From assembly GCF_005887115.1 (NCBI RefSeq), contig NZ_PNCJ01000005.1, positions 248,001 to 312,000 on the forward strand: a stretch of 64,000 nt of DNA. The letters run 5' to 3'. The number at the start of each line of letters is the position of its first letter. The first letter of the stretch is position 1. Positions 35,896 through 44,800 of the stretch are shown in pieces. Both the position numbers and the translations under genes were made by a program. A model generated the notes under the pieces. The model made no database searches, was not told the DNA's origin, and was given only the letters and a program-made list of their open reading frames with translations. This stretch comes from Pseudoalteromonas rubra. Lineage in GTDB: Bacteria; Pseudomonadota; Gammaproteobacteria; Enterobacterales; Alteromonadaceae.

Positions 35896-36392
35896 TGCGC
35901 AGAATATTAGCTATTTTACTAGAAAACGAACCGGGTGCACTGTCACGCATTGTGGGATTATTTTCTCAACGCGCATATAACATAGACAGCTTAACTGTTG
36001 GCACAACCGATGACAAAACACTTTCTCGCATTACCATTACGACACATGGAGATGACAGAGTTGTTGAACAGATAACCAAGCAGGTAAACAAACTCGTTGA
36101 CGTGCTTAAAATCATCGACCTGACAGAAACCGCACATATCGAAAGGGAGTTATTGCTCGCAAAGGTGTTCGCTGGCAATGAACAGACCAGAGCCGCTGTG
36201 ACACGTGTTACCGACGTCTTTGGTGGCGTAATACTCGATATGGGTAAACGCAGTTATACCGTACAACTAGCAAGCAGCAGTGACAAAATAGAGTCGTTTC
36301 TGGATATGCTCAGGCATGAAAGTGATATTATTGAAATCGTTCGTTCCGGTACAGTCGGTATCGGGCGAGGAGATAAGGCGTTAAGAGCTTAA
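35895..36392 (+). CDS. ilvH: Acetolactate synthase, regulatory small subunit
   Basis: The regulatory subunit binds valine through its N-terminal ACT domain ([20 protein letters not shown], then GLFSQRAYNIDSL). The C-terminal domain activates the catalytic subunit. At 165 residues it matches IlvH and is much longer than IlvM or IlvN. I choose ATG 35895, overlapping the large-subunit stop by one base (TAATG); GGGAG lies about ten bases upstream. A longer frame from 35868 reads MAEKG and is implausible. It ends just before a strong terminator. Confidence 0.95.
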   Translation: MRRILAILLENEPGALSRIVGLFSQRAYNIDSLTVGTTDDKTLSRITITTHGDDRVVEQITKQVNKLVDVLKIIDLTETAHIERELLLAKVFAGNEQTRAAVTRVTDVFGGVILDMGKRSYTVQLASSSDKIESFLDMLRHESDIIEIVRSGTVGIGRGDKALRA

Positions 36393-36395
36393 TAC

Positions 36396-36420
36396 AAAAA
36401 GGGGCTAACGCCCCTTTTTT
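36396..36420. terminator. Bidirectional terminator
   Basis: AAAAAGGGGC, loop TAAC-like, GCCCCTTTTTT is a clear hairpin with A and T tracts on both sides, between ilvH and the convergent HU gene. Confidence 0.92.
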
Positions 36421-36449
36421 AATAAAGATAAAACTGTGCTGACAGTTTA

Positions 36450-36725
36450 TTACGGATTAACCTGATCTTTAAGGCCTTTACCCGCTTTGAAAGAAGGGAT
36501 ATTCGCCGCTGGAATTTGGATTTCAGCGCCAGTTTGAGGGTTACGACCCGTACGCGCTGAACGCTCTTTTACAGAGAAAGTGCCAAAACCAACCAGTGCC
36601 ACTGAGTTACCATCTTTTAGAGACTGAGTTACAGCACCAGTGAATGCTTCCAGCGCGCGTGCCGCTGCAGCTTTTGAGATCTCAGCGTCAGCCGCCATCT
36701 TTTCAACTAGTTGAGCTTTATTCAT
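36450..36725 (-). CDS. hupB: DNA-binding protein HU, beta type
   Basis: A 91-residue nucleoid protein that binds and bends DNA as a dimer. [20 protein letters not shown] and [20 protein letters not shown], then NPQTG, match HupB rather than HupA: HupA has VNHRAERTGR at that place. The proline at the tip of the arm ([11 protein letters not shown]) is conserved. It ends at the bidirectional terminator shared with ilvH. Upstream is an AT-rich stretch suited to a promoter. Confidence 0.95.
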   Translation of the reverse strand: MNKAQLVEKMAADAEISKAAAARALEAFTGAVTQSLKDGNSVALVGFGTFSVKERSARTGRNPQTGAEIQIPAANIPSFKAGKGLKDQVNP

Positions 36726-36811
36726 TGTATAATTCCTATGTTTTTATAATTTGCCGAAGCGGATTCTATGGTTATCCATTTTTTTTCTTTGTGCAAGCCT
36801 AAAATCCCCTT

Positions 36812-36937
36812 TTAACTAAAATATTTACGCAATTTGGCCTTATATGACGCGGGTGTAATCATATCAGGCACAAAAACGTACACTTTTTGATTGATTTGCA
36901 CACACCCTGTCTCAGCCCCCGTCATTACTGAGCCCAC
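36812..36937 (-). CDS. Possible small protein downstream of phrB
   Basis: A 41-codon frame starting at a GTG with AGAGGG five bases upstream: MGSVMTGAETGCVQINQ, then VYVFVPDMITPASYKAK and LRKYFS. The product looks protein-like and the ribosome-binding site is good, but there is no known family. It follows the phrB stop by 19 bases. A longer frame from 36994 overlaps phrB with a poor start. Could be a real co-transcribed gene or chance. Confidence 0.35.
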   Translation of the reverse strand: MGSVMTGAETGCVQINQKVYVFVPDMITPASYKAKLRKYFS

Positions 36938-36956
36938 GGGAACCCTCTGTAGCCGC

Positions 36957-38336
36957 TTAAACCTTAAACGCGGCCAATGCTCTTTCCCTTGCAACTTTGT
37001 GCTGCACTATGGGCTCAACGTAACCATCTATGGCAAATGCCTGTAAATAATCATGAGGGAAATGGATGGACTTCGCGGGTACCTCGCTCAGTTCTGGCAC
37101 AAACTTACGAATGAAATCGCCTTGTGGATCGAACTTTTCACTTTGACTGATTGGGTTGAAAATCCGAAAATAAGGTTGTGCATCACATCCCGTACTGGCA
37201 GCCCACTGCCAGCCACCGTTGTTACTGGCCAGGTCACCATCAATCAGCTTGCTCATAAAGTACTGCTCACCTCTGCGCCAATCAATCAACAGGTGTTTCG
37301 TTAAGAAACTTGCCACTATCATGCGCAAACGGTTATGCATCCAGCCAGTCTGGTTAAGCTGGCGCATCGCAGCGTCAACTATCGGATAACCTGTTTTTCC
37401 TGCACACCAGGCTTCAAACTGAGCCTCATCCTGACGCCAATTCACATCATTGTACTTTTCATTGAAATTAAAGCCTTTACACAGTTTTGGATAAGCGCAG
37501 ATAAGGTGTCGATAAAATTCGCGCCAGATCAACTCATTCACCCAGCTGAACGCAGGTGTACTGGTCAGGTGCAGCAGATCAGGAAAATGCAGCTGGACTT
37601 CAGCCAATAATTGCTTCACCGACACCATTCCCAATGCAAGATAAGGACTCAGTCCTGAGGTGCCTTTTACACCCGGAAAGTCCCTCTGCTCTTTGTAGTC
37701 TGCCATTTTATCCTGAATAAACGCCTGAGCGACCTTCACAAGGGTTTCATCATCCACTGGCCACTTATCTGAGCTTCCGTCGCCCATTAGCAGCTCAGGG
37801 ACTTCCCACTTGTGTGGCGTCATATCGAACTCTGGCCAACCAGGCAGAAAAAAGTGTTGCTGCTCATACTGTTTGAGCCAGGCTTTTTTAAATGGCGTAA
37901 AGACTTTGTACATTTCGTTACTGGCCGTCGTAACACTCCCCGGTGGTGCTATCACATCGCCATCGAAAAGACGCAACGGTATCCCTGCCTCATGACAGGC
38001 GCTGTCTCTGGCCTGCTCATTCACTTCGTACTCGCGGTTGGCATAAACCTGATTAACCTCATGGGTCTGACAAAACTGAGCTAGCAATGCAGGTACCTGG
38101 GCAAAGCTACCGGCATCGAGTACGTGCAAGCGCACACCTAGCTCGGCCAGTTTATGTCCCAACCACACCACGCGTCGTTTAAGCAAATCAACCTGTACAG
38201 GTGCAGCATTATGCTGTTGCCACTGTTGCTCACAGACAAAGAAAAGTGCATCACGGGCCCCATTTTCTATGGCCTCTATGAGCGCTTCATTACCATATGC
38301 ACGTAAATCGCGACGAAACCAAAACAGTGCAGACAT
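36957..38336 (-). CDS. phrB: Deoxyribodipyrimidine photolyase
   Basis: PhrB uses near-UV or blue light and FADH- to split cyclobutane pyrimidine dimers. The 459-residue protein starts SALFWFRRDLRAYGNEAL. The FAD-binding domain has WVNELIWREFYRHL, TGWMHNRLRMIVASFLTKHL, IDWR and NNGGWQWAASTGCDAQPYFR, including Trp residues of the electron-transfer chain. These point to a class I CPD photolyase rather than a cryptochrome. It overlaps the YbgA-like gene by one base (TAATG). The phrB-ybgA pair is also adjacent in E. coli. Confidence 0.95.
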   Translation of the reverse strand: MSALFWFRRDLRAYGNEALIEAIENGARDALFFVCEQQWQQHNAAPVQVDLLKRRVVWLGHKLAELGVRLHVLDAGSFAQVPALLAQFCQTHEVNQVYANREYEVNEQARDSACHEAGIPLRLFDGDVIAPPGSVTTASNEMYKVFTPFKKAWLKQYEQQHFFLPGWPEFDMTPHKWEVPELLMGDGSSDKWPVDDETLVKVAQAFIQDKMADYKEQRDFPGVKGTSGLSPYLALGMVSVKQLLAEVQLHFPDLLHLTSTPAFSWVNELIWREFYRHLICAYPKLCKGFNFNEKYNDVNWRQDEAQFEAWCAGKTGYPIVDAAMRQLNQTGWMHNRLRMIVASFLTKHLLIDWRRGEQYFMSKLIDGDLASNNGGWQWAASTGCDAQPYFRIFNPISQSEKFDPQGDFIRKFVPELSEVPAKSIHFPHDYLQAFAIDGYVEPIVQHKVARERALAAFKV

Positions 38337-39307
38337 TAAATCGCATACCTCAGTTTGAGTTCATTAGGATAAGGATGAAAGTACACCTGTTGCATCAGGT
38401 AGTCGTTTGGATGCATTATAAGGTGATGGCGTAATAAGGTTAGCGGAACCTGCAAAGGCACCTGGCCAATGCGATAATCATCGATTGCACGGCAAAGTTC
38501 CTGTTTCTCAACCTTGCCCAGCACTTTCTTAAAGTAGCCCTGTAAGTGCGACAAAGTGTTCGCTTGATCTTTGCGTCTAGCAGGACGCGATAAAGCTTCC
38601 ATCAGCCCTTTGATGTAAGTGCCTCTAAGCGCTTCCAAATCTGTTCCCTTGCCTTCGGCCAACAGCCGACCAAGTTCACGATAAGCCTCGTAATTATGAC
38701 TCATCAGTAAATACTTATGGCGGGCGTGAAAAGTTGTTAGCTCGTGTAACCCAGGGTGACTGACCACCAGCTCCTGCCAACTTTTGTACACGTAAACACG
38801 CATTACAAAATTTTCTCTCAGATGCATGTCGTTCAGTCGACCATTCTCTTCGCACGGTAATAAAGGGTTACGTGCCATGATCTGTTCAGCAAAAATGCCT
38901 ATGCCTTCAGAGGTATTGCCCGTTTCGGCTTCATTGTAGATTTTCACCCGCTCCATGCCACAACTGGGGCTTTTGGCACAAAAGATATAGCCAGACAACT
39001 GCGCACCATGCTCATCTGACACTTTCTTTCCGTATTGTGCCAGATCCGGCGCGTAGTCTTCGTCGCTGTGTGCAGGACCAACCTTAATGACATCTTCTAC
39101 TCTGACCTGACGAATGGTTTTTCTCGGAATGGGTAAGCCAATGGCTACTTCAGGACAAAAACGTACATATTCAACGTACTCAGCCAGTTCGTCCATACAA
39201 AAATTACTGCGTTTATGCCCGGAATCAAAACGCACTTTATCCCCTGCCAAACATGCGCTAATCCCTATTTTAATTGGGCTGTTGAAGTTAAAAGCTTGCT
39301 CTATCAT
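38336..39307 (-). CDS. YbgA-like protein (DUF523 plus DUF1722)
   Basis: A 323-residue protein. The N-terminal DUF523 domain (about residues 10-150) has IGISACLAGDKVRFD, CPEVAIGLPIPR and AKSPSCGMERVK, with cysteines suggestive of metal or sulfur chemistry. The C-terminal DUF1722 domain (about 180-310) matches E. coli YbgA, with FHARHKYLLMSHN and LRHHLIMHP. I choose ATG 39307, six bases after GGAG; an ATG at 39319 includes that site. It is translated into phrB through TAATG. Work in enterobacteria hints at a sulfur or tRNA-linked role; I treat function as unknown. Confidence 0.9.
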   Translation of the reverse strand: MIEQAFNFNSPIKIGISACLAGDKVRFDSGHKRSNFCMDELAEYVEYVRFCPEVAIGLPIPRKTIRQVRVEDVIKVGPAHSDEDYAPDLAQYGKKVSDEHGAQLSGYIFCAKSPSCGMERVKIYNEAETGNTSEGIGIFAEQIMARNPLLPCEENGRLNDMHLRENFVMRVYVYKSWQELVVSHPGLHELTTFHARHKYLLMSHNYEAYRELGRLLAEGKGTDLEALRGTYIKGLMEALSRPARRKDQANTLSHLQGYFKKVLGKVEKQELCRAIDDYRIGQVPLQVPLTLLRHHLIMHPNDYLMQQVYFHPYPNELKLRYAI

Positions 39308-39341
39308 TGCTCTCTCCATAACTTAAAAATGACGGATAGAT

Positions 39342-39659
39342 TTAGCACCACTGATACCGGCGTAAAGCAACTTTACCACCTTGTATCTGCACTCCCTCTG
39401 AGCGCAATAACGCACTCTGCTCACTGAACTTATCGCTCTCAGGTGGGAAAGATATCTTTCCCTGGCTGTTGATCACTCTGTGCCAGGGCAGACTCGACTC
39501 CACTGGTAAATGCTTCAGCAAGTAACCAACTGCCCTAGCATGCTTTGGAGCCCCGGCAAGAGCCGCTATTTGCCCGTACGTTGCTACATTGCCAGATGGA
39601 ATGGCACCAATCAGGGTGAAGACTTTGCTTCTGAATTCTTCTCTAGCTTCCTCTAGCAA
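39342..39659 (-). CDS. Alkyltransferase-like protein (ATL)
   Basis: A 105-residue homologue of O6-alkylguanine-DNA alkyltransferase. The fold motifs IPSGNVATYGQIAALAGAP and ARAVGYLLKHLP are present, but the reactive Cys in PCHRV is replaced: the sequence reads PWHRVINSQGKI. So it cannot accept alkyl groups. Such ATL proteins bind O6-alkylguanine and pass it to nucleotide excision repair, as in E. coli YbaZ and yeast Atl1. The start is TTG 39659 with AGGAG about seven bases upstream, inside the 3' end of the LysR gene, so expression is probably coupled to that gene. Confidence 0.92.
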   Translation of the reverse strand: MLEEAREEFRSKVFTLIGAIPSGNVATYGQIAALAGAPKHARAVGYLLKHLPVESSLPWHRVINSQGKISFPPESDKFSEQSALLRSEGVQIQGGKVALRRYQWC

Positions 39660-40539
39660 ACTGCGCTCCTAATACTGTGAACTGCTGCCATAAATGCCGG
39701 GCAACCGGCCCATAATGACTCTGGTGGCGACGAAATGCGTGTATTGCTGCAGTGAACTCATGTTGCCTGTCAATAATCTCAATGCGCTCAAGCTCGCCGC
39801 TTTCCAACTCCTGTCGACAGGTATTAAGGCTGGTCAATGCAAACCCAACCCCCTGAGATAAGAATAGTTTAATGGTACTGACATCATCCAGTTTCATCAC
39901 ATGTAATCCCCTGGAATAAGCCAAACGTTCACTGTCAAAATCAAAACCACTTTCTACCATTGCCAGACAAGGATAGAGACTCAATTGATCATAGTACATA
40001 CGTTTAGGCAACAGGCCTCGTTTAGCAACCACGCCAAGCTTAGTTTCTCCGATTGCAACGGATTCAAGCTCTCCGGTGGCATGAAACAAGTCGAACCAAG
40101 GGCCTATCCCGAGGTCAGCAGCGCCAGCATTGACCTGCTCGAGGGCAACAAAACGCCTCCCGCTAGAGATCACCAGCTCAGTTGAAGGAAATTGCTTAAA
40201 AGTGCTACTAATCTGGGCGTTATACGTCTCCTGATGGCACATGGGTTCATAGCAAATGCGAAATTTTGCTTCATTGCCCTGAGAAAATTCATCCGCCAGA
40301 ATTTTTAGGTGGTTGTGATGCTCTAACAACTTTTGGGCGTGCTGATGAAAGCGTTTGCCCTGTTCTGTAAGCCTTATCCGATAGTCTTCTCGCGTTACCA
40401 GTGCAAAGCCCAGCTCATCTGACAGCCTTTTTAAGGCTTGCGTTACCGCCGGCTGTGATTTATACAATCGTTTTGCGGCCTCGCTCAGGCTTTGTGCATT
40501 TGCCACGGCATCGAGTACTTGAATGTCTGCCAACTTCAT
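39643..40539 (-). CDS. LysR-family transcriptional regulator
   Basis: A 298-residue regulator with an N-terminal winged helix (LSEAAKRLYKSQPAVTQALK, about residues 18-37) and a C-terminal effector-binding domain. It is divergent from the RND efflux pair, sharing 96 bases with AT-rich direct repeats, so it probably controls that pump. The effector is unknown. The last 17 bases overlap the alkyltransferase-like gene. It is a typical LysR arrangement: regulator opposite its target. Confidence 0.9.
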   Translation of the reverse strand: MKLADIQVLDAVANAQSLSEAAKRLYKSQPAVTQALKRLSDELGFALVTREDYRIRLTEQGKRFHQHAQKLLEHHNHLKILADEFSQGNEAKFRICYEPMCHQETYNAQISSTFKQFPSTELVISSGRRFVALEQVNAGAADLGIGPWFDLFHATGELESVAIGETKLGVVAKRGLLPKRMYYDQLSLYPCLAMVESGFDFDSERLAYSRGLHVMKLDDVSTIKLFLSQGVGFALTSLNTCRQELESGELERIEIIDRQHEFTAAIHAFRRHQSHYGPVARHLWQQFTVLGAQFARGS

Positions 40540-40540
40540 A

Positions 40541-40584
40541 AATAATATTTATTTTAAACCAAAGTTTTAATAATTTTTATTTTA
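40541..40584. repeat. Direct repeats in the LysR/efflux promoter region
   Basis: AATAATATTTATTTTA (40541-40556) and AATAATTTTTATTTTA (40569-40584) differ at one base and start 28 bases apart. They lie between the divergent starts and may be binding or bending sites for the LysR regulator. Chance in AT-rich DNA is not excluded. Confidence 0.4.
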
Positions 40585-40635
40585 TGCCTAAATTCATTAT
40601 CCTGCACTAAATTTTAGTCTGAGGGAGTAATATTC

Positions 40636-41715
40636 GTGAATAAACTCGCACTCTTTTTTCCCGCTTTACTGTTATTGTCTGCCTGTCAGGAAGCCACACA
40701 GCCGGCATCAACCAGTCAAGTCATTCGCCCTGTTAAACTGCATACCGTGTCCGATCCACAAGCCAGTCAGTTACGTAGCTTTCCTGCCGAAGTCGTTGCC
40801 AACCAAGGCTCCTATCTTGCTTTCAGAGTCAATGGCGAGCTAATGGAGTTTCCGGTATTGGCCGGTCAGGAAGTGAAAAAAGGACAGCTTTTGGCTAAGC
40901 TCGACCCGGAAGACTTCGAGCTACAGTATCAACAACGGAAAGCTCAATTTGAGCTGGCCGTTGCTCAGCTCAACCGAATTGAGTCTCTATATAAAAAGTC
41001 AATTGCCAGTAAAGCGGAGTATGATCAAGCTTTGGCAAATGAGCAGGTCGCCGAATCAGCCTTTAAAATCGCTCAGACTAACCTTGAAAACAGTGAACTC
41101 AGAGCACCATTTGACGGTACGATTGCCAAAGTATTCGTGAAAAACTTTGAGAACATTGTCGCTAAACAAAATATTTTGCGTCTTGAAACACGCGACCGTA
41201 TGGATGTGGTTATTCAGGTCCCCGAAAAACTGGTTGCCCGCGTTAATAAAGACCTAGATTATCACCCGACAGTCATTTTCGACGGCTACCCGGACAAATC
41301 TTATCTGCTAAACATTAAAGAGTGGGACACGCAAGCCGACCCTGTCACCCTCACATATAAAGTCGTGTTTTCACTGCCCATTCCGGAGGACTTTAATCTG
41401 CTTGCAGGTATGACGGGACATGTCTATGTCGACCCGAGTAAAATCACCAATCAAAGTACTTCCGCGATTATCGTACCTAATGAAGCAGTATTTTCAGAGC
41501 AAACTCAGGCCGCTGAAGGCAACCACTACGTCTGGATCTATAACCCCAATACTCAGCTTGTTTCAAAACGGGCAGTACAACCGGGTTTGTTACGCCAACA
41601 AGGATTTGAGATTAAGAGTGGCTTGCAACCGGGCGAAATCATTGTCTCTGCCGGCGTGCATCACCTAAGTGACGGCCTGAAAGTCCGCCCTTGGACTAAA
41701 GAGCGGGGCCTGTAA
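40636..41715 (+). CDS. RND efflux periplasmic adaptor lipoprotein
   Basis: A 359-residue membrane fusion protein. The signal LALFFPALLLLSACQEA has a lipobox cysteine at about residue 17. The order is barrel-sandwich hybrid (RVNGELMEFPVLAGQEVKKG), helical hairpin (EYDQALANEQVAES), lipoyl half-motif (LRAPFDGTIAKVFVK) and membrane-proximal domain. It links the inner-membrane pump to an outer-membrane channel, which is not encoded here. The GTG start at 40636 has GGAG ten bases upstream. The permease ATG follows one base after the stop. Confidence 0.92.
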   Translation: MNKLALFFPALLLLSACQEATQPASTSQVIRPVKLHTVSDPQASQLRSFPAEVVANQGSYLAFRVNGELMEFPVLAGQEVKKGQLLAKLDPEDFELQYQQRKAQFELAVAQLNRIESLYKKSIASKAEYDQALANEQVAESAFKIAQTNLENSELRAPFDGTIAKVFVKNFENIVAKQNILRLETRDRMDVVIQVPEKLVARVNKDLDYHPTVIFDGYPDKSYLLNIKEWDTQADPVTLTYKVVFSLPIPEDFNLLAGMTGHVYVDPSKITNQSTSAIIVPNEAVFSEQTQAAEGNHYVWIYNPNTQLVSKRAVQPGLLRQQGFEIKSGLQPGEIIVSAGVHHLSDGLKVRPWTKERGL

Positions 41716-41716
41716 T

Positions 41717-44700
41717 ATGAGTCTTGCCAAATGGTCTATTGAAAACAAAGTCATCAGTGCGATGTTTGCACTGCTGCTGCTATTAGCAGGGACAGTCTCG
41801 TATTTTGGCCTTGGGCAACTGGAAGACCCTGAGTTTACGCTTAAAAAGGCGATGGTCATCACCGTTTATCCAGGTGCATCCCCTCAGCAGGTTGAAGAAG
41901 AGGTCACTTATCCCATAGAGAATGCCATTCAAAGCCTGCCTTATGTTGATTATGTCACGTCCATTTCTTCGCCAGGCCAGTCTCAAATTACGGTAGAAAT
42001 GAAAAGCACCTACCGCAAGGAAGATCTCAAGCAAATCTGGGACGAGTTAAGGCGCAAAATAAACGATTTAAAACCCAATTTACCACCGGGTGTCTACCCG
42101 CCTAAGATCATGGATGATTTTGCCGATGTTTATGGCGTATTGTATGCTATAACCGGAGATGGGTACTCCTATGAAGAGCTTAAGGAATACGTAGATTACC
42201 TAAAACGAGAGCTCGTGTTAGTCGATGGCGTCAGCAAGGTCACCATTGCCGGAGAGCAACAAGCTCAGGTTACCGTTGAAATATCCAGTCAGAAGCTTTC
42301 GCAACTCGGGATATCACACAACCGTATTTTTTCGCTACTCCAGACACAAAACAGTGTGTCAAATGCCGGTAAGATCCGTGTCGGGGACGAGTCTATCCGT
42401 ATTCATCCCACAGGAGAATTTAACCAGGTTTCCGAGCTCGAAGACCTGCTGATTTCAAAGCCAGGCGCCAAAGAGCTAATCTACCTGGGTGATGTTGCAA
42501 CGGTCAGACGTGAGTATGCAGAAATTCCGACGCATATCACTCGCTACAATCGCGATCAGTCTTTGCTGCTCGGTATCTCGTTCAGCTCAGGTGTCAATGT
42601 CGTAGAAGTAGGTAAAGCCATAGACAAGCACCTCGCCTCGCTGGAGTATCAACGCCCTCACGGCATGTCTGTCCATACAGTTTACAACCAGCCCAACGAA
42701 GTAGAAAAATCCGTCGACGGATTTATCGTCAGTCTGCTTGAAGCCGTTGCCATTGTTATTGTCGTACTGTTGATCTTTATGGGAGTCAAAAGCGGTATTC
42801 TGATTGGCGGTATCCTGCTTCTCACAGTGCTTGGTACATTCGTTTTCATGAAGATGTTTGCAATTGACTTACAACGAATTTCACTGGGTGCTCTGATCAT
42901 CGCACTCGGTATGTTAGTCGACAATGCCATAGTCGTGACTGAGGGAATACTAATCAACCTCAAACGCGGGCAAACTAAGGTTAAAGCAGCAGTCAACATC
43001 GTAGAGCAAACTAAGTGGCCATTATTAGGTGCGACAGTGATTGGCATCACCGCATTTGCACCTATTGGGCTAAGTTCTGATGCCAGTGGTGAATTTGCCG
43101 GTTCCCTGTTTTGGGTGTTACTCATTTCCTTGCTACTTAGTTGGGTAACGGCCATCACTCTCACACCTTTTTTTGCAAATATATTATTCAAAGAAGAAAT
43201 CCGACAAGGTAACGACAATGAAGACCCCTACCAGGGCTTGATATTCACCGCATACAAAGCCCTGCTAAGAGCTTGCCTGCGATTCCGCTGGACAACTGTT
43301 GTTGCTATGATTGCACTACTCGGGTGTGCAATGGTTGGTTTTAAATCAGTCAAGCAGTCCTTTTTTCCAGCTTCAAACACACCTATGTTTTATGTCGACT
43401 ATTGGCATTATCAGGGGGCTGATATTCGCAGTACAGCAGACAACCTAGAAAAACTTGAACGGTTTTTACAATCTGATGATCTGGTCGAGGAAATCACAAC
43501 TACTATAGGTCAGGGTGCCCCCCGATTTATGCTCACCTATAGCCCGGAAAAACAATATGCTTCTTATGGCCAGTTAATCATTCGGGTTACCGACCGGGAC
43601 GCCGTGGCAACAATGATAGCGAAGGTAAGAGACTTTGCTGCTAACAATGAACTCGACGGCAAACTCAAAATCAAGCGCATGGAGATTGGCCCATCGACAG
43701 ATGCTAAAATTGAAGCCCGCTTTTCTGGGCCAGATCCTGTGGTCCTGCGTCAGCTTGCAGATCAGGCAAAAAATCGGTTAGCGCAAGACTCAGGGGCATT
43801 TAATATCCGTGATAACTGGCGTCAGCGTTCTAAAGTGCTGGAGCCTGTGTTTAATGAGCAAAAAGCACGCCGCCTGGGGATCAGTAAATCCGATCTCGAC
43901 CAACTATTGCTGACCAGTGTATCGGGCAACAAAGTCGGCTTGTATCGAGATGGGACCAAAATGCTGCCAATCGTGGCGCGTGCCCCGGAAATTGAAAGAC
44001 GCAATGTTGAAAATCTCGTTGACCTGCAGATATTCAGCCCTGTTCTCAATGTCTATGTGCCTTTAGGCCAGATCCTCGATGACGTAGAGGTTGTCTGGGA
44101 GGACAGCCTGATAATGCGCCGCGACCGCAAGCGGACTATCACTGTCATGGCAGACCATGATGTCATTGGCAATGAAACACCGGCAAAGCTGTTTGCCCGA
44201 GTCCGTGCTGACATTGAAGCCATAGCGCTACCTCAAGGTTATGAAATGCAATGGGGCGGCGAATTCGAGTCCTCCAGCAAAGCGCAAAAGGCAATTTTTG
44301 GCTCACTTCCTTTGGGTTACTTATCCATGTTTATCATTACAGTGCTGCTGTTCAACTCTGTACGCAAACCTTTGGTGATCTGGAGCACGGTACCCCTTGC
44401 CATTATAGGAGTGACAGCGGGGCTGGTCATATTTCAGGCCCCCTTCAGCTTTATGGCACTACTTGGGTTACTCAGCTTATCTGGTATGTTGATTAAAAAC
44501 GGCATAGTTCTGATGGATCAAATAAATCTGGAATTGGACAGTGGTAAAGACCCCTACCAGGCGGTGTTCGATTCCGGTGTGAGCCGTGTGCGACCCGTGT
44601 CGATGGCTGCGGTCACCACCATTTTGGGTATGATCCCTCTGTTGTTCGATGTGTTTTTTAAATCCATGGCCGTGACCATCATGTTTGGCCTGGGCTTTGC

Positions 44701-44770
44701 GACAGTCCTGACCTTGATAGTCCTGCCTGTCATTTACTGTTTGTTTTTTAAAGTAACCGCACCGAAATAG
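41717..44770 (+). CDS. RND efflux permease
   Basis: A 1017-residue proton-driven exporter with 12 predicted membrane helices and two large periplasmic loops. The HAE-type segment LVDNAIVVTEGILINLKRG in helix 4 keeps the first of the two aspartates found in AcrB but has Asn at the second, common in one branch of the family. DPEFTLKKAMVITVYPGASP lies after helix 1, and FMALLGLLSLSGMLIKNGIV is in the C-terminal half. It follows its adaptor at one base. Substrates are unknown; dyes, drugs or lipids are possible. It ends at a strong terminator. Confidence 0.93.
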   Translation: MSLAKWSIENKVISAMFALLLLLAGTVSYFGLGQLEDPEFTLKKAMVITVYPGASPQQVEEEVTYPIENAIQSLPYVDYVTSISSPGQSQITVEMKSTYRKEDLKQIWDELRRKINDLKPNLPPGVYPPKIMDDFADVYGVLYAITGDGYSYEELKEYVDYLKRELVLVDGVSKVTIAGEQQAQVTVEISSQKLSQLGISHNRIFSLLQTQNSVSNAGKIRVGDESIRIHPTGEFNQVSELEDLLISKPGAKELIYLGDVATVRREYAEIPTHITRYNRDQSLLLGISFSSGVNVVEVGKAIDKHLASLEYQRPHGMSVHTVYNQPNEVEKSVDGFIVSLLEAVAIVIVVLLIFMGVKSGILIGGILLLTVLGTFVFMKMFAIDLQRISLGALIIALGMLVDNAIVVTEGILINLKRGQTKVKAAVNIVEQTKWPLLGATVIGITAFAPIGLSSDASGEFAGSLFWVLLISLLLSWVTAITLTPFFANILFKEEIRQGNDNEDPYQGLIFTAYKALLRACLRFRWTTVVAMIALLGCAMVGFKSVKQSFFPASNTPMFYVDYWHYQGADIRSTADNLEKLERFLQSDDLVEEITTTIGQGAPRFMLTYSPEKQYASYGQLIIRVTDRDAVATMIAKVRDFAANNELDGKLKIKRMEIGPSTDAKIEARFSGPDPVVLRQLADQAKNRLAQDSGAFNIRDNWRQRSKVLEPVFNEQKARRLGISKSDLDQLLLTSVSGNKVGLYRDGTKMLPIVARAPEIERRNVENLVDLQIFSPVLNVYVPLGQILDDVEVVWEDSLIMRRDRKRTITVMADHDVIGNETPAKLFARVRADIEAIALPQGYEMQWGGEFESSSKAQKAIFGSLPLGYLSMFIITVLLFNSVRKPLVIWSTVPLAIIGVTAGLVIFQAPFSFMALLGLLSLSGMLIKNGIVLMDQINLELDSGKDPYQAVFDSGVSRVRPVSMAAVTTILGMIPLLFDVFFKSMAVTIMFGLGFATVLTLIVLPVIYCLFFKVTAPK

Positions 44771-44771
44771 T

Positions 44772-44797
44772 AAAAGGGCCGCTATGCGGCCCTTTTT
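44772..44797. terminator. Bidirectional terminator
   Basis: AAAAGGGCCGC, loop TAT, GCGGCCCTTTTT lies between the RND permease gene and the convergent rluF gene, with A and T tracts on both sides. Confidence 0.93.
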
Positions 44798-44800
44798 CAT

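Noticed and set aside
42682..43218. 178-codon minus-strand frame inside the RND permease gene
   Set aside because: It is an antisense shadow; the plus-strand product has complete RND motifs.
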